DNA of 64,000 bases from Diploptera punctata (GCA_030220185.1 JASPKZ010010273.1:744001-808000), one strand, 5' to 3'; shown: positions 22,201 through 27,879, counted from the stretch's first letter. The notes: generated by a model from the letters alone, not told the origin. Numbers and translations: made by a program.

Positions 22201-23980
22201 AGACAGGGACACACATACATAGATGGTTTCCTCACAGAGATGATAGGAAGAGCTGAAACAGGTGAAACTGCCAATTCTTCTTCTTTTATCGGAAAGTAGA
22301 TAAAAATACTACAAAATTTGATGGGGAAATTGAAGCAATATAAGTTTCTCTTCAACACATTTTTTACATGGCTACAGCAATGCAAGAATATTGTCATACT
22401 TGATTCCAGGCTGCAATTCAAAGAATATCATCTACAATATATCCTTAATAAAAAATCAAGATAATTCATTGCACGATAAAATAAATTATTCATCATCATC
22501 CTCTTATTGTGTCTTCCTTTCGGAAGGTTGATTCAAAATAAATTCTTCTAGGAACAAATTTAGTTTTACAATGATCCAAGTCACTGCAGCATAAAATTAA
22601 AGGAAAGGACTGCTACATTAGCTAAGAAAGGGCATAAAATCAACCACCCAAAACAGGTTATTGAATTACTTTGATTCTATGAGGATGACATAAAGATTCC
22701 ATTTCCTTAAAAGCCAATTTAATTAAGTACATTAAAATATTCATCTCTCCTGCCTGTAATCCAAAATTCATTATTATTTTGTTTTGTGTAGAGAATTCAG
22801 TCTTAAGTAAAATAATATTTTCATTTTTTTTATTTGAAAGGAATAATATACACCTGAATTGGTATTAGAACCTAATTTCTCTGGTTCTGTATACCAGTGC
22901 TCTGACCAGTGAGCTACCAGGCTCATGATTCAAATGAATGATGTTTCTGATTCACTAGTGCTGTGATACTGAGCTGGTGTACAGAATCAGAGAAATCGGG
23001 TTCAAGCTTTGATTCAGGCTTATATTTTTCTATTACAAAGTAATGTTTTTATGAATATTATTCCCTGAGAGTAGATGATGATGATGATTGATGATGACGA
23101 CGATAAATCTTAAAAATGATCTTACACAAGGAGATTGAAACATTGACTTGAATAAATTAATTTTTGACTGAGATAACAATTCTTGTTGTTATTATTATAT
23201 TTTCCTCTTCAAATAAAATTAGTTTTTCAGTAAGAGGTGATAAATGTAATATCTAAGATCGATAATATTTTCATATCTTAATGAATCAATTCTTATCTTA
23301 CCCCATACTTCATGCTTTTTACTGCAGAACTATAGTTTTCCAGATGTGTCCCTTCAGCCAAAACCATGACTACTGGAATTTTGTTGGAATCTTCATCTAT
23401 AACACTGTCATCTGGTGTTGATTTGATGAACTGAGATCAAGTCCTGTTCTCTGTGAATTTCAAAATTCATGGATCTAAATTTTGATTTGGGAAAATATAT
23501 ATATATTTTCAGAAGAACAAATTTAGATACATGAATTTTGAAATTCCCAGTGAACAGGACTTGATCTCAAGGTTCATCAAATCAACACCAGATGGTGATG
23601 TTATAGATGAAGATTCAAACGAAAATCCGGTAGTCATGGTTTTGGCTGAAGATGAGAGGGACACCTCTTGATAACTGCAGTTCCAGTGTTAAAAAATATG
23701 AAGTATGTTAAGATAAGAATTGATTCATTAATTGAAGAACCTCTTAATGTTATTTCCCATAATTAACTTATGAATTTTATATCTTATTTGATTTTCTGTA
23801 TTATATTTCAGTTATCAAATTGCGCTGTCTATGGTAGCATCAGGAGCTGCTAATGTCAAGAAATTGGTCACTCATAATTTCCGAATTGAAGACGTAGTGG
23901 AAGCATTTGAAGTAGCCAAAACAGGAAAAGGAAACCCAATCAAAGTGATGATCCATCCTCTCAAAGGCAAAAAATTGTAA
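1323..23980 (+). CDS. SORD: Sorbitol dehydrogenase (six exons, 5' end missing)
   Basis: Zinc-dependent medium-chain dehydrogenase that oxidises sorbitol to fructose with NAD+ in the cytosol (polyol pathway). Six exons joined at GT-AG introns give 326 residues; the animal enzyme is about 357, so ~33 N-terminal residues lie left of the window. Visible landmarks in order: GICGSDVHY (catalytic-zinc Cys), GHEASG (His-Glu zinc ligands), the lobe [15 protein letters not shown] with all four structural-zinc cysteines, [20 protein letters not shown], the Rossmann motif GAGPIG, an Asp at the end of the second beta strand (ISDLMDHR), which fits NAD+ over NADP+, then [25 protein letters not shown] and KLVTHNF. 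No frameshift or stop interrupts the exons, so the gene appears intact. Introns total over 21 kb and are full of transposons. An insect-lineage paralogue cannot be excluded. Confidence 0.95.
1599..1945 (+). mobile_element. SINE, Leu-tRNA-like family (SINE-L copy 1)
   Basis: The head has a pol III A box TAGCCGAGTGGTTAAGG and B box GGTTCGAGTCC (about 1609-1675). A body of ~270 bp shared with seven other copies follows, ending GTCATGCCAGGAG plus an A run. It lies in the SORD intron after exon a, inserted next to a (TA)n run that hides any target duplication. Confidence 0.9.
1946..2754. other. SORD intron, no further element recognised
   Basis: AT-rich intron sequence between SINE-L copy 1 and the next SORD exon. 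A short inverted repeat (AATTTCCTTTAGG / CCTAAAGGAAATT-like at ~2600-2625) is the only structure noticed. Confidence 0.5.
2755..2914 (+). CDS. SORD: SORD coding exon b
   Basis: Acceptor CATTTCAG|GA and donor TATAA|GTAAGT. It enters in phase 1 (Gly codon) and leaves in phase 2 (Lys codon). It encodes [10 protein letters not shown], the four-cysteine structural-zinc lobe (CRMCEFC...C) and [24 protein letters not shown]. Mammalian SORD keeps only one of these four cysteines. Confidence 0.95.
3096..3499 (+). mobile_element. SINE, family G copy 1, with 14 bp target duplication
   Basis: Exactly bounded by ATAAAACAGAATGT at 3082-3095 and 3500-3513. The head is tRNA-like (A box GGACTAGTGGTTATGC, B box GGGTTCAAACC). 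The body includes a tract GACTTTAAGCCTTGGG and ends without a poly-A tail. A second copy is at 28717-29900. Confidence 0.9.
3557..3843 (-). mobile_element. SINE, family V copy (minus strand)
   Basis: Reverse complement of the V family: the 3' end (CTGCCCAAGGGCAGGTC) lies left, and the tRNA-like head, cut about 17 bp short of its usual start, lies right at ~3840. It sits in the long SORD intron. Confidence 0.85.
3850..4187. other. Intron sequence with no recognised feature
   Basis: AT-rich, no exon-like open frame with splice signals and no similarity to the other repeats in the window. Confidence 0.4.
4201..4285 (+). mobile_element. Minimal Penelope-like insertion (85 bp)
   Basis: Flanked by AAATTCTTTAGAT at 4188-4200 and 4286-4298 (13 bp). 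The body consists only of the left end (AAGGTAGAATTTTTTATCAC, then TCACCTCAT) joined to the right tail (CCTCATAGTGAGAATTCCT) of the large palindromic element at 14251-16009. All coding and ribozyme sequence is absent. Confidence 0.85.
5040..5620 (-). pseudogene. pogo/Tigger-like transposase N-terminal remnant
   Basis: The minus strand at 5390-5145 encodes a stretch containing [20 protein letters not shown] and [16 protein letters not shown], typical of the CENP-B-type DNA-binding domain of pogo/Tigger transposases. Flanking tracts TATAAGATGCACCC (5061) and TATAAGATGCACCCC (5577) resemble the ends of this group. The catalytic domain is absent, so it is a dead fragment. Confidence 0.65.
5694..6013 (-). 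mobile_element. Penelope-like head-to-head palindrome
   Basis: Bounded by CAATTGAGCTTTT (5681-5693) and CAATTGAGTTTTT (6014-6026), a 13 bp duplication with one mismatch. Two arms of ~110 bp (about 5739-5850 and 5905-6013) are inverted copies. The PLE tail (reverse complement of ACCTCATAATGTTTACTGCC) is on the left. Boxes CTCATCTCATAA and ATGAGGTGAG mark the arm ends. Confidence 0.8.
6050..6263 (-). repeat. tRNA-like unit with AGAGAAAAATT arms
   Basis: Bounded by TATTAAACAT at 6040-6049 and 6264-6273. It contains AGAGAAAAATT at 6059, a degenerate tRNA on the minus strand (B box GGTTTGAACCC, A box AACTGAGCTA, ~6074-6146) and TTTTTCTCTTATATA at ~6168. The anticodon arm is not well paired, so it is not a functional tRNA gene. 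The same layout recurs many times with different tRNA sequences. Confidence 0.75.
6446..7090 (-). mobile_element. Internally deleted RTE-like LINE copy
   Basis: Bounded by CTACATTTTTGTA at 6433-6445 and 7091-7103 (13 bp). From the 3' end it has a (TTAC)n tail (6446-6478) and the ORF C-terminus ([37 protein letters not shown], about 6488-6811), and then joins directly near 6835 to the 5' leader (CCGGGCGGGGACTACTTC...). About 2.5 kb present in the relative at 45240-48230 is missing. The junction falls at CCAAAG, a string present on both sides of the deletion. Confidence 0.85.
7115..7524. mobile_element. MITE-like DNA transposon, family A
   Basis: Inverted termini TTGGATGTTATGTATCAACC and GGTTGATGCATAACA-like at the right, with TTAA at 7111-7114 and 7525-7528 as possible target duplication. 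No coding capacity. A second copy lies at 17181-18558 (there flanked by TATA), so the 4 bp duplication length is plausible but the target preference is unresolved. Confidence 0.65.
8055..8389 (+). mobile_element. SINE, family V copy with 11 bp target duplication
   Basis: Flanked by TTATTAAGCAC (8044-8054 and 8390-8400). The head CCACTGTGGTCTCGAGG...GGGTTCAATCCCC is tRNA-like, followed by GTGAGGTTTTT, a (CAT)n run and the 3' block GCAGTGAAGGACC...GAATTACTATGGATG. Confidence 0.9.
8592..8800 (+). mobile_element. Penelope-like palindrome, 209 bp
   Basis: Flanked by TACTACTGTT (8582-8591 and 8801-8810). Arms ~8592-8669 and ~8677-8755 are near-perfect inverted copies with a loop under 10 nt. The tail CTTCATAGTGTTTCCTCCC follows the right arm. 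The arms meet just at the TTTTGAAAT of the ribozyme-like region, so the hammerhead-like core itself is cut off. Confidence 0.85.
8902..9611. mobile_element. Non-autonomous hAT-like transposon
   Basis: Inverted termini TAGGGCAAGGCAxTTAAT (8902) and ATTAATTGCCTTGCCCTA (ending 9611), with an 8 bp duplication GTGATGAC at 8894-8901 and 9612-9619, the length expected for hAT transposons. The 710 bp interior is very AT-rich, with repeated AATGACCTA words, and has no transposase. Confidence 0.85.
9630..9841 (-). mobile_element. 5'-truncated Penelope-like copy
   Basis: Flanked by ACTCTAGAATAT (9618-9629 and 9842-9853). On the minus strand it carries the last ~45 codons of the PLE endonuclease ORF ([16 protein letters not shown] region) and the ribozyme-like segment at 9675-9721. 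Its left target duplication overlaps the end of the hAT duplication, so it inserted at the edge of that element. Confidence 0.85.
9675..9721 (-). ncRNA. Hammerhead-ribozyme-like motif (best example)
   Basis: Minus strand, 5' to 3': stem I strand AAGTA, core CTGAAGA, one extra T, stem II GAGACC-GTTAT-GGTCTT, core GAAA, stem III as the self-complementary ATCGCGAT, C at the cleavage position, stem I partner TACTT. Hammerhead ribozymes are known from Penelope-like elements. The palindromic stem III has no loop, so folding would need two RNAs. The extra base after CTGAAGA departs from the canonical core; activity is untested. Confidence 0.6.
10015..10199 (+). CDS. SORD: SORD coding exon c
   Basis: Acceptor GTTCATAG|A and donor TTTCAG|GTTAGA. 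It completes the Lys codon, then encodes [39 protein letters not shown] and [20 protein letters not shown]. It holds the EP motif near the active site and the GAGPIG dinucleotide-binding loop. It leaves in phase 1. The intron before it is 7.1 kb. Confidence 0.95.
10476..10771 (+). mobile_element. SINE, family 4, nested in PLE arm
   Basis: tRNA-like head GTGTAGTGGTTAAGGCGC...GGCTCGAGTCCCG, then the body GGATTTTTAAACTGATCC and CCCCAAGGGCCTCTCGAG. A short CTTCTA repeat flanks it (10470-10475 and 10772-10777). Related copies: 34180-34425 and 39604-39928, both on the minus strand. Confidence 0.8.
10966..11575. mobile_element. Harbinger-like DNA transposon (610 bp) inside the PLE
   Basis: Inverted ends GGGTCGCATGTTTGG (10966) and the reverse complement of GGGTCGTATGTTAG (to 11575), with a 3 bp duplication GTA (10963-10965, 11576-11578). 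It is more GC-rich than its surroundings. A short open frame at 11197-11385 ([26 protein letters not shown]) resembles an acidic transposase or accessory N-terminus but I cannot identify it. The PIF/Harbinger label rests on the 3 bp duplication and GGG termini, so it is tentative. Confidence 0.5.
11704..11915 (+). mobile_element. Decayed SINE-L body
   Basis: Matches the body of the Leu-like SINE from GGCCAGTAT to CTAGCCTTGTCATG with many substitutions and no tRNA head, so it is an old, 5'-truncated copy. Confidence 0.65.
12171..12349 (+). CDS. SORD: SORD coding exon d
   Basis: Acceptor AATTTCAG|AT and donor ATTCTG|GTAAGT. The first AT completes the Asp of ISDLMDHR, the residue that usually binds the adenosine ribose of NAD+. 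It continues [20 protein letters not shown], then [20 protein letters not shown] and IL. It leaves in phase 0. Confidence 0.95.
12430..12590 (-). repeat. tRNA-like unit, second flank type
   Basis: TTTTAGAAAGAAAAAATTA followed by a degenerate minus-strand tRNA (~12455-12525), then ATAAAACTGTGTCCAATTC and TGGAAAGTGTTAATTT. The same flank accompanies the units at 12955-13240 and 50600-50760. Confidence 0.55.
12598..12940 (-). mobile_element. SINE-L copy 2 (minus strand)
   Basis: Reverse complement of the Leu-like family: body landmarks CCAGCCGTTATAGCTGG and GTAGCTACCC, with a degenerate A/B-box head at 12870-12934. It sits between two tRNA-like units sharing flanks, so it probably inserted into or beside an older unit. 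Confidence 0.85.
12955..13240 (+). repeat. tRNA-like unit
   Basis: A tRNA-like sequence at ~13106-13180 (GGTGTAATTGGTATC...GGTTCAAGCCC) is followed by TTAATTTTTCTTTCTAAAAT and the flank TCCAATTCTGGAAAGTG. It lies in inverted orientation to the unit at 12430-12590. Confidence 0.55.
13560..13867 (+). mobile_element. SINE, family V copy with 12 bp target duplication
   Basis: Flanked by ATACAGTATATT (13548-13559 and 13868-13879). Typical V head (TGTGGTCTCGAGGTAGC...GGTTCGATCCCC) and 3' block. Confidence 0.92.
14295..14348 (-). ncRNA. Hammerhead-like motif, left arm
   Basis: Minus strand: stem I TGATGATA, core CTGAGGA, extra T, stem II GGAGCA-GAAACTA-TGTTCC, GAAA, palindromic stem III ACTAGT, then TATAATCA pairing with stem I (7 of 8 pairs, after one or two extra T). 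Stem II differs from the right arm by a G/A change that keeps pairing. Confidence 0.55.
14306..15050 (-). pseudogene. PLE GIY-YIG endonuclease fragment, left arm
   Basis: Penelope-like elements encode a reverse transcriptase with a C-terminal GIY-YIG nuclease that nicks the target. This minus-strand copy has only the nuclease end and a preceding linker; the reverse transcriptase is missing. Visible: [17 protein letters not shown] across a frame break near 14650-14720, [56 protein letters not shown] and a terminus near [11 protein letters not shown]. Not able to act alone. Confidence 0.85.
15160..15906 (+). pseudogene. PLE GIY-YIG endonuclease fragment, right arm
   Basis: Inverted twin of the left-arm fragment. 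Frame pieces: 15167-15424 ([24 protein letters not shown] linker) and, after a break, the nuclease with [17 protein letters not shown], an Arg in [25 protein letters not shown] and the end TEDGTETMF at 15906. It differs from the left arm at a few codons (HAWPENN versus HAWSEKH), showing some divergence after duplication. Confidence 0.85.
15870..15922 (+). ncRNA. Hammerhead-like motif, right arm
   Basis: Stem I TGATGATA (15870-15877), core CTGAGGA (15878-15884), stem II GGAACA-GAAACTA-TGTTCT, GAAA, palindrome ACTAGT (15908-15913), T, stem I partner TATAATCA (15915-15922). Confidence 0.6.
16085..16178 (+). mobile_element. Minimal Penelope-like insertion (94 bp)
   Basis: Flanked by ATTATGAGACATG (16072-16084 and 16179-16191). 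It contains only the left box (GCCTCACCTCATGC) and the right tail (ACCTCATACTGTTACTTCC). Confidence 0.85.
16546..16960 (-). pseudogene. LINE 3'-end fragment
   Basis: Minus-strand translation with breaks gives the C-terminal part of a non-LTR ORF2: [13 protein letters not shown], then [19 protein letters not shown] and a basic end before a GAAGAAGAAG run. It has the shape of RTE/CR1-like ends but is too decayed for a clade call. Confidence 0.6.
17372..18316 (+). pseudogene. LINE fragment: RNase H and C-terminal zinc-finger region
   Basis: 5'-truncated non-LTR retrotransposon inserted in MITE A (target AAATGGC at 17365-17371 and 18317-18323, poly-A end). It encodes an RNase H end ([20 protein letters not shown]) and, one frame over, the C-terminal block [38 protein letters not shown]. 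RNase H plus a CxC...HxxxxC end is typical of R1/jockey-group LINEs. A frameshift breaks it; SINE-L3 interrupts it near its 3' end. Confidence 0.75.
17884..18225 (+). mobile_element. SINE-L copy 3 with 12 bp target duplication
   Basis: Flanked by AATTGTAAAACC (17872-17883 and 18226-18237). Head TAGCCCAGTGGTTAAGG and GGTTCAAGTCT. Innermost layer of the nested stack in this intron. Confidence 0.92.
18819..18940 (+). CDS. SORD: SORD coding exon e
   Basis: Acceptor TTGTACAG|GCT after a 12 T polypyrimidine run, donor AATGA|GTGAGT. It encodes [20 protein letters not shown] and [20 protein letters not shown], then GA of an Asp codon (phase 2). Confidence 0.95.
19041..19211. repeat. (TAA)n microsatellite
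   Basis: About 170 bp of TAA/ATA trinucleotides starting 100 bp after the exon e donor. Long open frames on its minus strand (poly-Ile, poly-Tyr) are artefacts. Confidence 0.95.
19216..19804 (+). pseudogene. LINE reverse transcriptase remnant
   Basis: Frame pieces on the plus strand: [20 protein letters not shown], then [13 protein letters not shown] (fingers/palm motif), and near 19690 [20 protein letters not shown], where the catalytic motif reads YTDD. Many stops. Same general type as the RTE-like element at 45240-48230 but a different family. Confidence 0.65.
19817..20100 (+). mobile_element. Penelope-like perfect palindrome
   Basis: Flanked by ATATGGAAATGT (19805-19816 and 20101-20112). 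Arms of ~118 bp (about 19817-19934 and 19937-20056) look identical, with a loop of ~2 nt at ACGGACGT. Right tail ACCTCATAGTGTTATTTCCT. The identity of the arms suggests very recent insertion. It lies in the last SORD intron. Confidence 0.9.
20199..20561 (+). mobile_element. SINE-L copy 4 with 13 bp target duplication
   Basis: Flanked by GTATATCTAGGAT (20186-20198 and 20562-20574). Head TAGCCAAGTGGTTAAGG; ends in GGAGTTTAG plus a T run. Confidence 0.92.
20580..21155. other. SORD intron, no recognised element
   Basis: AT-rich; no exon, tRNA or repeat detected by eye. Confidence 0.4.
21160..21258 (-). repeat. tRNA-like unit (half)
   Basis: TTTGAAGAGAAAATTG followed by a degenerate minus-strand tRNA: B box region ACTGGGATATGAACAC, A box region ACTAACCATCATGC, and matching ends TGCCTGGAC / TTCAGGCA. 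No right-hand TCTCTTATATA arm. Confidence 0.6.
21271..21533 (-). mobile_element. Chimeric Penelope-like palindrome
   Basis: Flanked by GTTAAACAT (21262-21270 and 21534-21542). The first ~38 bp match the right end of the 19817-20100 element (TATGAGGTGAGTGAAAT...AACAAT). An inverted tail (reverse of AACCTCAATGTTATTTCCC) and an inverted-repeat pair around CTCCCATTTTC follow. Two PLE ends are therefore joined in one insertion. Confidence 0.7.
21586..21850 (-). mobile_element. Penelope-like palindrome with ribozyme-like arms
   Basis: Flanked by TGAATGTATAA (21575-21585 and 21851-21861). Tail on the left (inverted ACCTCATAATGTTTACTTCC). Arms ~21628-21738 and ~21741-21848 meet at GGCTTCCACTGTTGGAAGCC. 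Confidence 0.85.
21749..21791 (+). ncRNA. Hammerhead-like motif
   Basis: Stem I TGA, core CTGAAGA, extra G, stem II GGACAA-GATA-TTGTCT, GAAA, stem III ACC...GGT, A, stem I partner TCA. Stem I is weak (3 bp). The mirrored copy in the left arm has lost the GAAA. Confidence 0.5.
21870..22115 (+). mobile_element. Penelope-like palindrome, older copy
   Basis: Arms around ATCTCACCTCATAAATAC (21880) and TATTTTATGAGATGAAG (22012-22030), tail CACCTCAATGTGTTACTTCC. A decayed core CTGATGA-TAAAAGCAAAAGCTTT-CAAA is at ~21963. No clear target duplication. Confidence 0.7.
22130..22840. other. SORD intron, no recognised element
   Basis: AT-rich, no exon or repeat recognised; short open frames here lack motifs. 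Confidence 0.4.
22850..23035. repeat. Inverted pair of tRNA-like sequences
   Basis: Minus-strand copy at ~22852-22926 (GGTATTAGAACCTAATTTCT...AGTGAGCTACCAGGCTC) and plus-strand copy at ~22950-23030 (ACTGAGCTGGTGTACAGAA...GGGTTCAAGCTTTGATTCAG) form a snap-back. Confidence 0.6.
23281..23778 (+). mobile_element. Penelope-like palindrome next to the last SORD exon
   Basis: Flanked by ATATCTTA (23273-23280 and 23779-23786; 8 bp, weaker evidence). Arms ~23285-23500 and ~23510-23735 encode the end of the endonuclease ORF ([20 protein letters not shown] on the right arm). The core CTGAAGA...GATA is mutated. Tail AACCTCTTAATGTTATTTCC. Its right end lies 33 bp before the terminal exon. Confidence 0.8.
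23812..23980 (+). CDS. SORD: SORD terminal coding exon
   Basis: Acceptor TATATTTCAG|T; TAA stop at 23978-23980. It encodes [40 protein letters not shown] and [15 protein letters not shown]. The C-terminus aligns end to end with animal SORD, with a slightly different tail. Confidence 0.95.
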
Positions 23981-24347
23981 ATGTTAAATCCACTAGGGTC
24001 TACATCTACTCTTTTGGTAGAATCTTTTTGTGCTCTTTTACACTGAAATGTTAAGATTTAAAACCTGGTTATTGAACTTATTGTATTGTAAGAAAACATT
24101 TATTTTTATTATATCATACAGGAGTATATTTCCTCAATGAAACAGCTTTAACCTTAATTTTGTATTCAAGAATTACATGAAATATTAAAACAATCAAGAA
24201 GTTTTCTATTCTTAATTATATACTAATTTCCTCTCCATCTTACAAAAACCCATACATGCATACAATTGCTGTTGTGTTATCCTCTTTAATCTGATATTTA
24301 TCGAATAAAACTACATTTTCTTTAAAATTAAATTAAAACAGAATAAA
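23981..24347 (+). terminator. SORD: SORD 3' UTR with polyadenylation signals
   Basis: Two AATAAA hexamers follow the stop at 24304-24309 and 24342-24347. The cleavage site is not determined. Confidence 0.6.
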
Positions 24348-24461
24348 ACTTTTTTTTTAAATTTAGGAACCCTAAATTTGGATACATTTAAATAAAATGG
24401 AGAGTTTAATCAAATAAATTTAATTTATCAAATTACTCACAATTCTCCACATAGTGTGTGA

Positions 24462-24715
24462 AAGTAGGCGGTTCCATAACACAAGCAGCTAGATGCTTGC
24501 CTCTCACCACTGGTCCTGAGATAGTCTCGGTCACTCCTTGTGGGTTTCATGATGTACAAAATGGAGCTTGGTCAGGGGTTTCTCCCGTTTTCCTCTGCCA
24601 CAATTTCATTTCTCCGTACTCATCTCATCCATTTCGTTTCATTTTGTTCATCTGTCCCCATGATGGTGTGTCAGGTGTGGTCGGCTGTGCTTGGATATTG
24701 AATTTTGGAAAATGA
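24462..24715 (+). mobile_element. tRNA-derived SINE, fifth family
   Basis: Degenerate tRNA head (GCAGCTAGATGCTTGCCTCT) followed by TCAGGGGTTTCTCCCGTTTT and CCTCTGCCAC, a SINE-like body. The open frame across it is an artefact of the repeat. A short family-4 SINE scrap (AGTAAAGTGACCCTGCTAC) lies at ~24890-24930. Confidence 0.55.
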
Positions 24716-25002
24716 AATTTTATTTATTATTTGGATTGTATAAAGAATAGAGCACAGATAGAATTAATTAGTTTATTGATTGTTCTGGCTGCTCTAACAC
24801 CCTTGTCATTCACAGACCTCTATAAAGGGACCTCATCTCATCCCTTGACCCAACCCCGAGTTGGGGATATTTATTTTTTAGTTTGTGAAAGTAAAGTGAC
24901 CCTGCTACAAGCCTTTAGGAGACAACTTATATAATTCCTTTCAATGTATAACTAAATTTTAACAATCGCAATGATGGACAAATTTTTATTTGAAAAAAAA
25001 AA

Positions 25003-25085
25003 TTAACACTGGAACTGGGATTTAAACCCGAAACCTTTATCTTTATACACTAATGTGCTGACCCATTACACTATTCAGGTTTCTA
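25003..25085 (-). repeat. tRNA-like unit (degenerate)
   Basis: AAAAATTAACACTGGAACTG then GGATTTAAACCCGAAAC (B box side) and AATGTGCTGACCCATTACAC (A box side). The standard 3' flank word AATTTTTCT is decayed. Confidence 0.5.
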
Positions 25086-26350
25086 GTGCAAGCATTATTT
25101 TTGTTTTATATCTCATGTAGTATTCTCTATTGTCACGAGGCAGAAAGCCATAGCTTACAATGCTATCTGATGGCTTCTAATCCAAGAAGACATTTATTGA
25201 GAATTGAGTTGCTCAGTGGAAAAGAGGCACATGCCACAAATCTGCCGATTGTTTTTGTTATGGTTAAGTAGATTCTGCTATCTTGCATCAATTCCAATAA
25301 CTATTGGAACTATTTGCATGGTGGTATGTGTCTATTCTTTAACAAGGAGCATAATAAAACTTGAAGATTCTGAATTATAGAAATAGCTAATGGAAAAAAG
25401 GCACATGCCACCTTCTTTCTCTTTTATCTCAAGTGGTTACAGTCAATGTTCCTGATAGTTTGGCAGAAATGAAACTAACCTATCAGAATATAGTTCCACA
25501 GCCCTCTGGATCTATAATAATATAGATCCAGAGGGCAGTGGTAGTTCTCAAATTACCTACAACATTTCCAATATGTCTGACATAGATATTGAGGTTTAAT
25601 GCAATTTCTGAAGAAAAAAGGCAAGTTAATAGTAAAAGAAGGATTCATCATGAAAGTAAGTGGAGGATAATGAAAGAACACGTCTGAGAAATAGTGTATA
25701 ACAATAAGAAGATTGTGCCAGCAAAGGAGTTGGTAAATAGTGGAACACGTGTTGCACATATCATGTGATTTCACTCCACTAATGATTAGTGAAGATAAGA
25801 GAGGTTATGCAAAGAAGAGAAAAGATGAAACATAAGTCAAAGGAAGGTTTTATTCAGATGCTATGTTCATGTAACTAACACTAGCGAACTTTGAAGTCTG
25901 TAGAAGTGAATTTCTAGCAGTTCACAGAATATCAATAAAATGTTTAAGAACTGTTCGGAAAAGTGAAGAATGTGTTAAGGAAGTTTCTGATGATCAAGAA
26001 GAGAGTCAATAAACATCAGAAATTTGTGTCCATACACCCACTGAAGATAGAAGAGACATTATGTGAGGCATATGCCACTACTTAATTTGCACAAATTACA
26101 TCCTATTACATAAAAACACTTCATACTAGGAATATTTGAACTAATATTTAATAAGATATTCAATACATCATCTAATTCAAGATCCTGGTTAAAAAATTAA
26201 AACATAATGTCCATATTCCACAGATAAACAACTTTCAGAAATTCCTTGTTTCTGTAAAATAGTTTTCTTGTGGCATGAGCCTCTATTCCACTGGGCAACT
26301 CAATTTCGTGTAACCTTCATAGCATAAAGCTTAAATCAAAGAAAAATTAA
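25086..26350. other. Intergenic stretch with one perfect small palindrome
   Basis: No gene recognised. 25501-25516 (GCCCTCTGGATCTATA) and 25521-25536 are a perfect inverted repeat with a 4 nt loop. The rest shows no motif. Confidence 0.5.
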
Positions 26351-26352
26351 TG

Positions 26353-26460
26353 CTTGCACTGGAATCTGGAATAGTATAATGGTCAGCACAATACATTAGC
26401 TTATAAAGCTAAAGGTTCTGGGTTCAAATCCCAGTTCAGGTGTTAATTTTTCTTTTCAAA
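26353..26460 (+). repeat. tRNA-like unit
   Basis: Plus-strand tRNA-like sequence (GTATAATGGTCAGCACAATA...GGGTTCAAATCCC) with a paired TTAGCTTATAAAGCTAA anticodon arm, followed by the shared flank TTAATTTTTCTTTTCAAAT. Among the better-preserved tRNA folds of this family. Confidence 0.65.
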
Positions 26461-26499
26461 TAAAAATGATGTTTGCTTATATATATTTAACATGCATTA

Positions 26500-26640
26500 T
26501 TTCAGGCTGTTATGTTAGTTAGCATGTCTACCTCATGACCAGAGAGTTTGGAGAGTGACATCGAGTAGAGTTAGAGATTTTAATTGTAAAATTTTCTATT
26601 TCACGGCCAGGAGGATTGGTGACATCAAATTTCTAATTAC
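26500..26640 (+). repeat. Possible decayed SINE head
   Basis: GTTAGTTAGCATGTCTACCT then CATGACCAGAGAGTTTGG resembles a worn tRNA A box and anticodon arm. No clear B box. Confidence 0.3.
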
Positions 26641-26884
26641 TAGATTATGCATCAGATGCCTGAATTAAATTTCAACTAATCCACAGGAGATATGTTAGGA
26701 ACTCATTTAGTACCATTAATAGCAATGTGTAAATTGGAAAAGGGAGCATAACTACTATGGTGCAAAATCCCACAATGCAGGCAGATTTTATCCTTCTGCA
26801 GGGCCTTTAGTCAGTATGATAGATTTGAATGTAGTAAAAACTAAATTTAACAAGCTTTGAAATTAAAACTAAATGATGAGTCCA

Positions 26885-27290
26885 ACAAATATTTTTCTTC
26901 TTCTTCTTCTTCTGCACTTTCTGGATTAGGCATTAGTTGCCTGTTCCATCTTCAGTAATAAATCTAAGACCATCTTTTCCGAGGACATCCAACATCTCAT
27001 CTTCTTGGAAAATAATGTAAGATTTTATTTGGTAATCTACTTCTTTCCATTCTTTCTACATGTTCTTTCCACTGAATCTTGTTGTTAAATATATTTCTCT
27101 TTTTATGGAGTAAATCTGTAGTTCTTCATGGATATCCTCGTTTCTTATCTGGTCCATTCTAGTGCATCCTTTTACTCTTCTTAAGAATTTCATCTCTGAG
27201 ATATTTTTATTAATCTTATTGTATAAATTATAAAGCAAACTTGTCAATTTTTGTGCTTGCATGAATTTTCAGATTTCATTAGTAGATAAG
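26885..27290 (-). pseudogene. LINE ORF2 C-terminal fragment
   Basis: Minus strand reads EMKFLRRVKGCTRMDQIRNE, DIHEELQIYSI, then after a break WKEVDYQIKSYIIFQED and ends in a GAAGAAGAA run. The MKFLRRV...RNEDI motif is usual near the C-terminus of RTE/CR1-like ORF2 proteins. Confidence 0.65.
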
Positions 27291-27496
27291 CTATAGTGAA
27301 ATCTACTTATAAAATGTATGTGATCTACAGAAAAAAAAATGGTAAGGGCCTTCAGTGACTCCTTAGGAGTAGGGGCCATAAAGTGTATTTTTGTGCCACG
27401 TCATCAAATGGGGGACATTAAACTTGTTGCTTTTCAATAGGAGTGGCTATGTGCCAGTTGTGGGTTTCACTTCATATAGCATATGCTATTCTATAG

Positions 27497-27585
27497 TGTT
27501 CTGCCTCACTGCAATCATAGCATTCTCATGCTTTCCAGTTTTACTAAGAAATTATAGGTGTGGTAGCTTCCCATTGCTTTTCACA
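27497..27585 (-). mobile_element. SINE family V, 3' fragment
   Basis: Matches the reverse complement of the V 3' block (CACTGCAATCATAGCATT...AGGTGTGGTAGCTTCCC). Head absent. Confidence 0.7.
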
Positions 27586-27879
27586 ATAACATACTTAGAT
27601 TATGCAAATACTTCTTTTTCTACACAGTGCGAGTATACATACACTACAGTCCATAGATGAAGTGTATTAAAGCAGTAGATATTTCATACTCAGCACATTA
27701 TATCATGAAGGATTGTATTAGATGCTGAATGGACATGTTACTTCCAAGTCTGACTGACCCACTTCAAAATTTTAATCATCGCCCTTACCTCACAGCAAAC
27801 TACGAAACATTAAAATATAAAGTAACTAAACTGAATAAGAAGAGCAAATTTAATTACTGTAAAACACAAAATACTTACT

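Noticed and set aside
24458..24715. 85-codon frame as a small protein gene
   Set aside because: It lies in a tRNA-derived SINE body and shows no motif or splice context.
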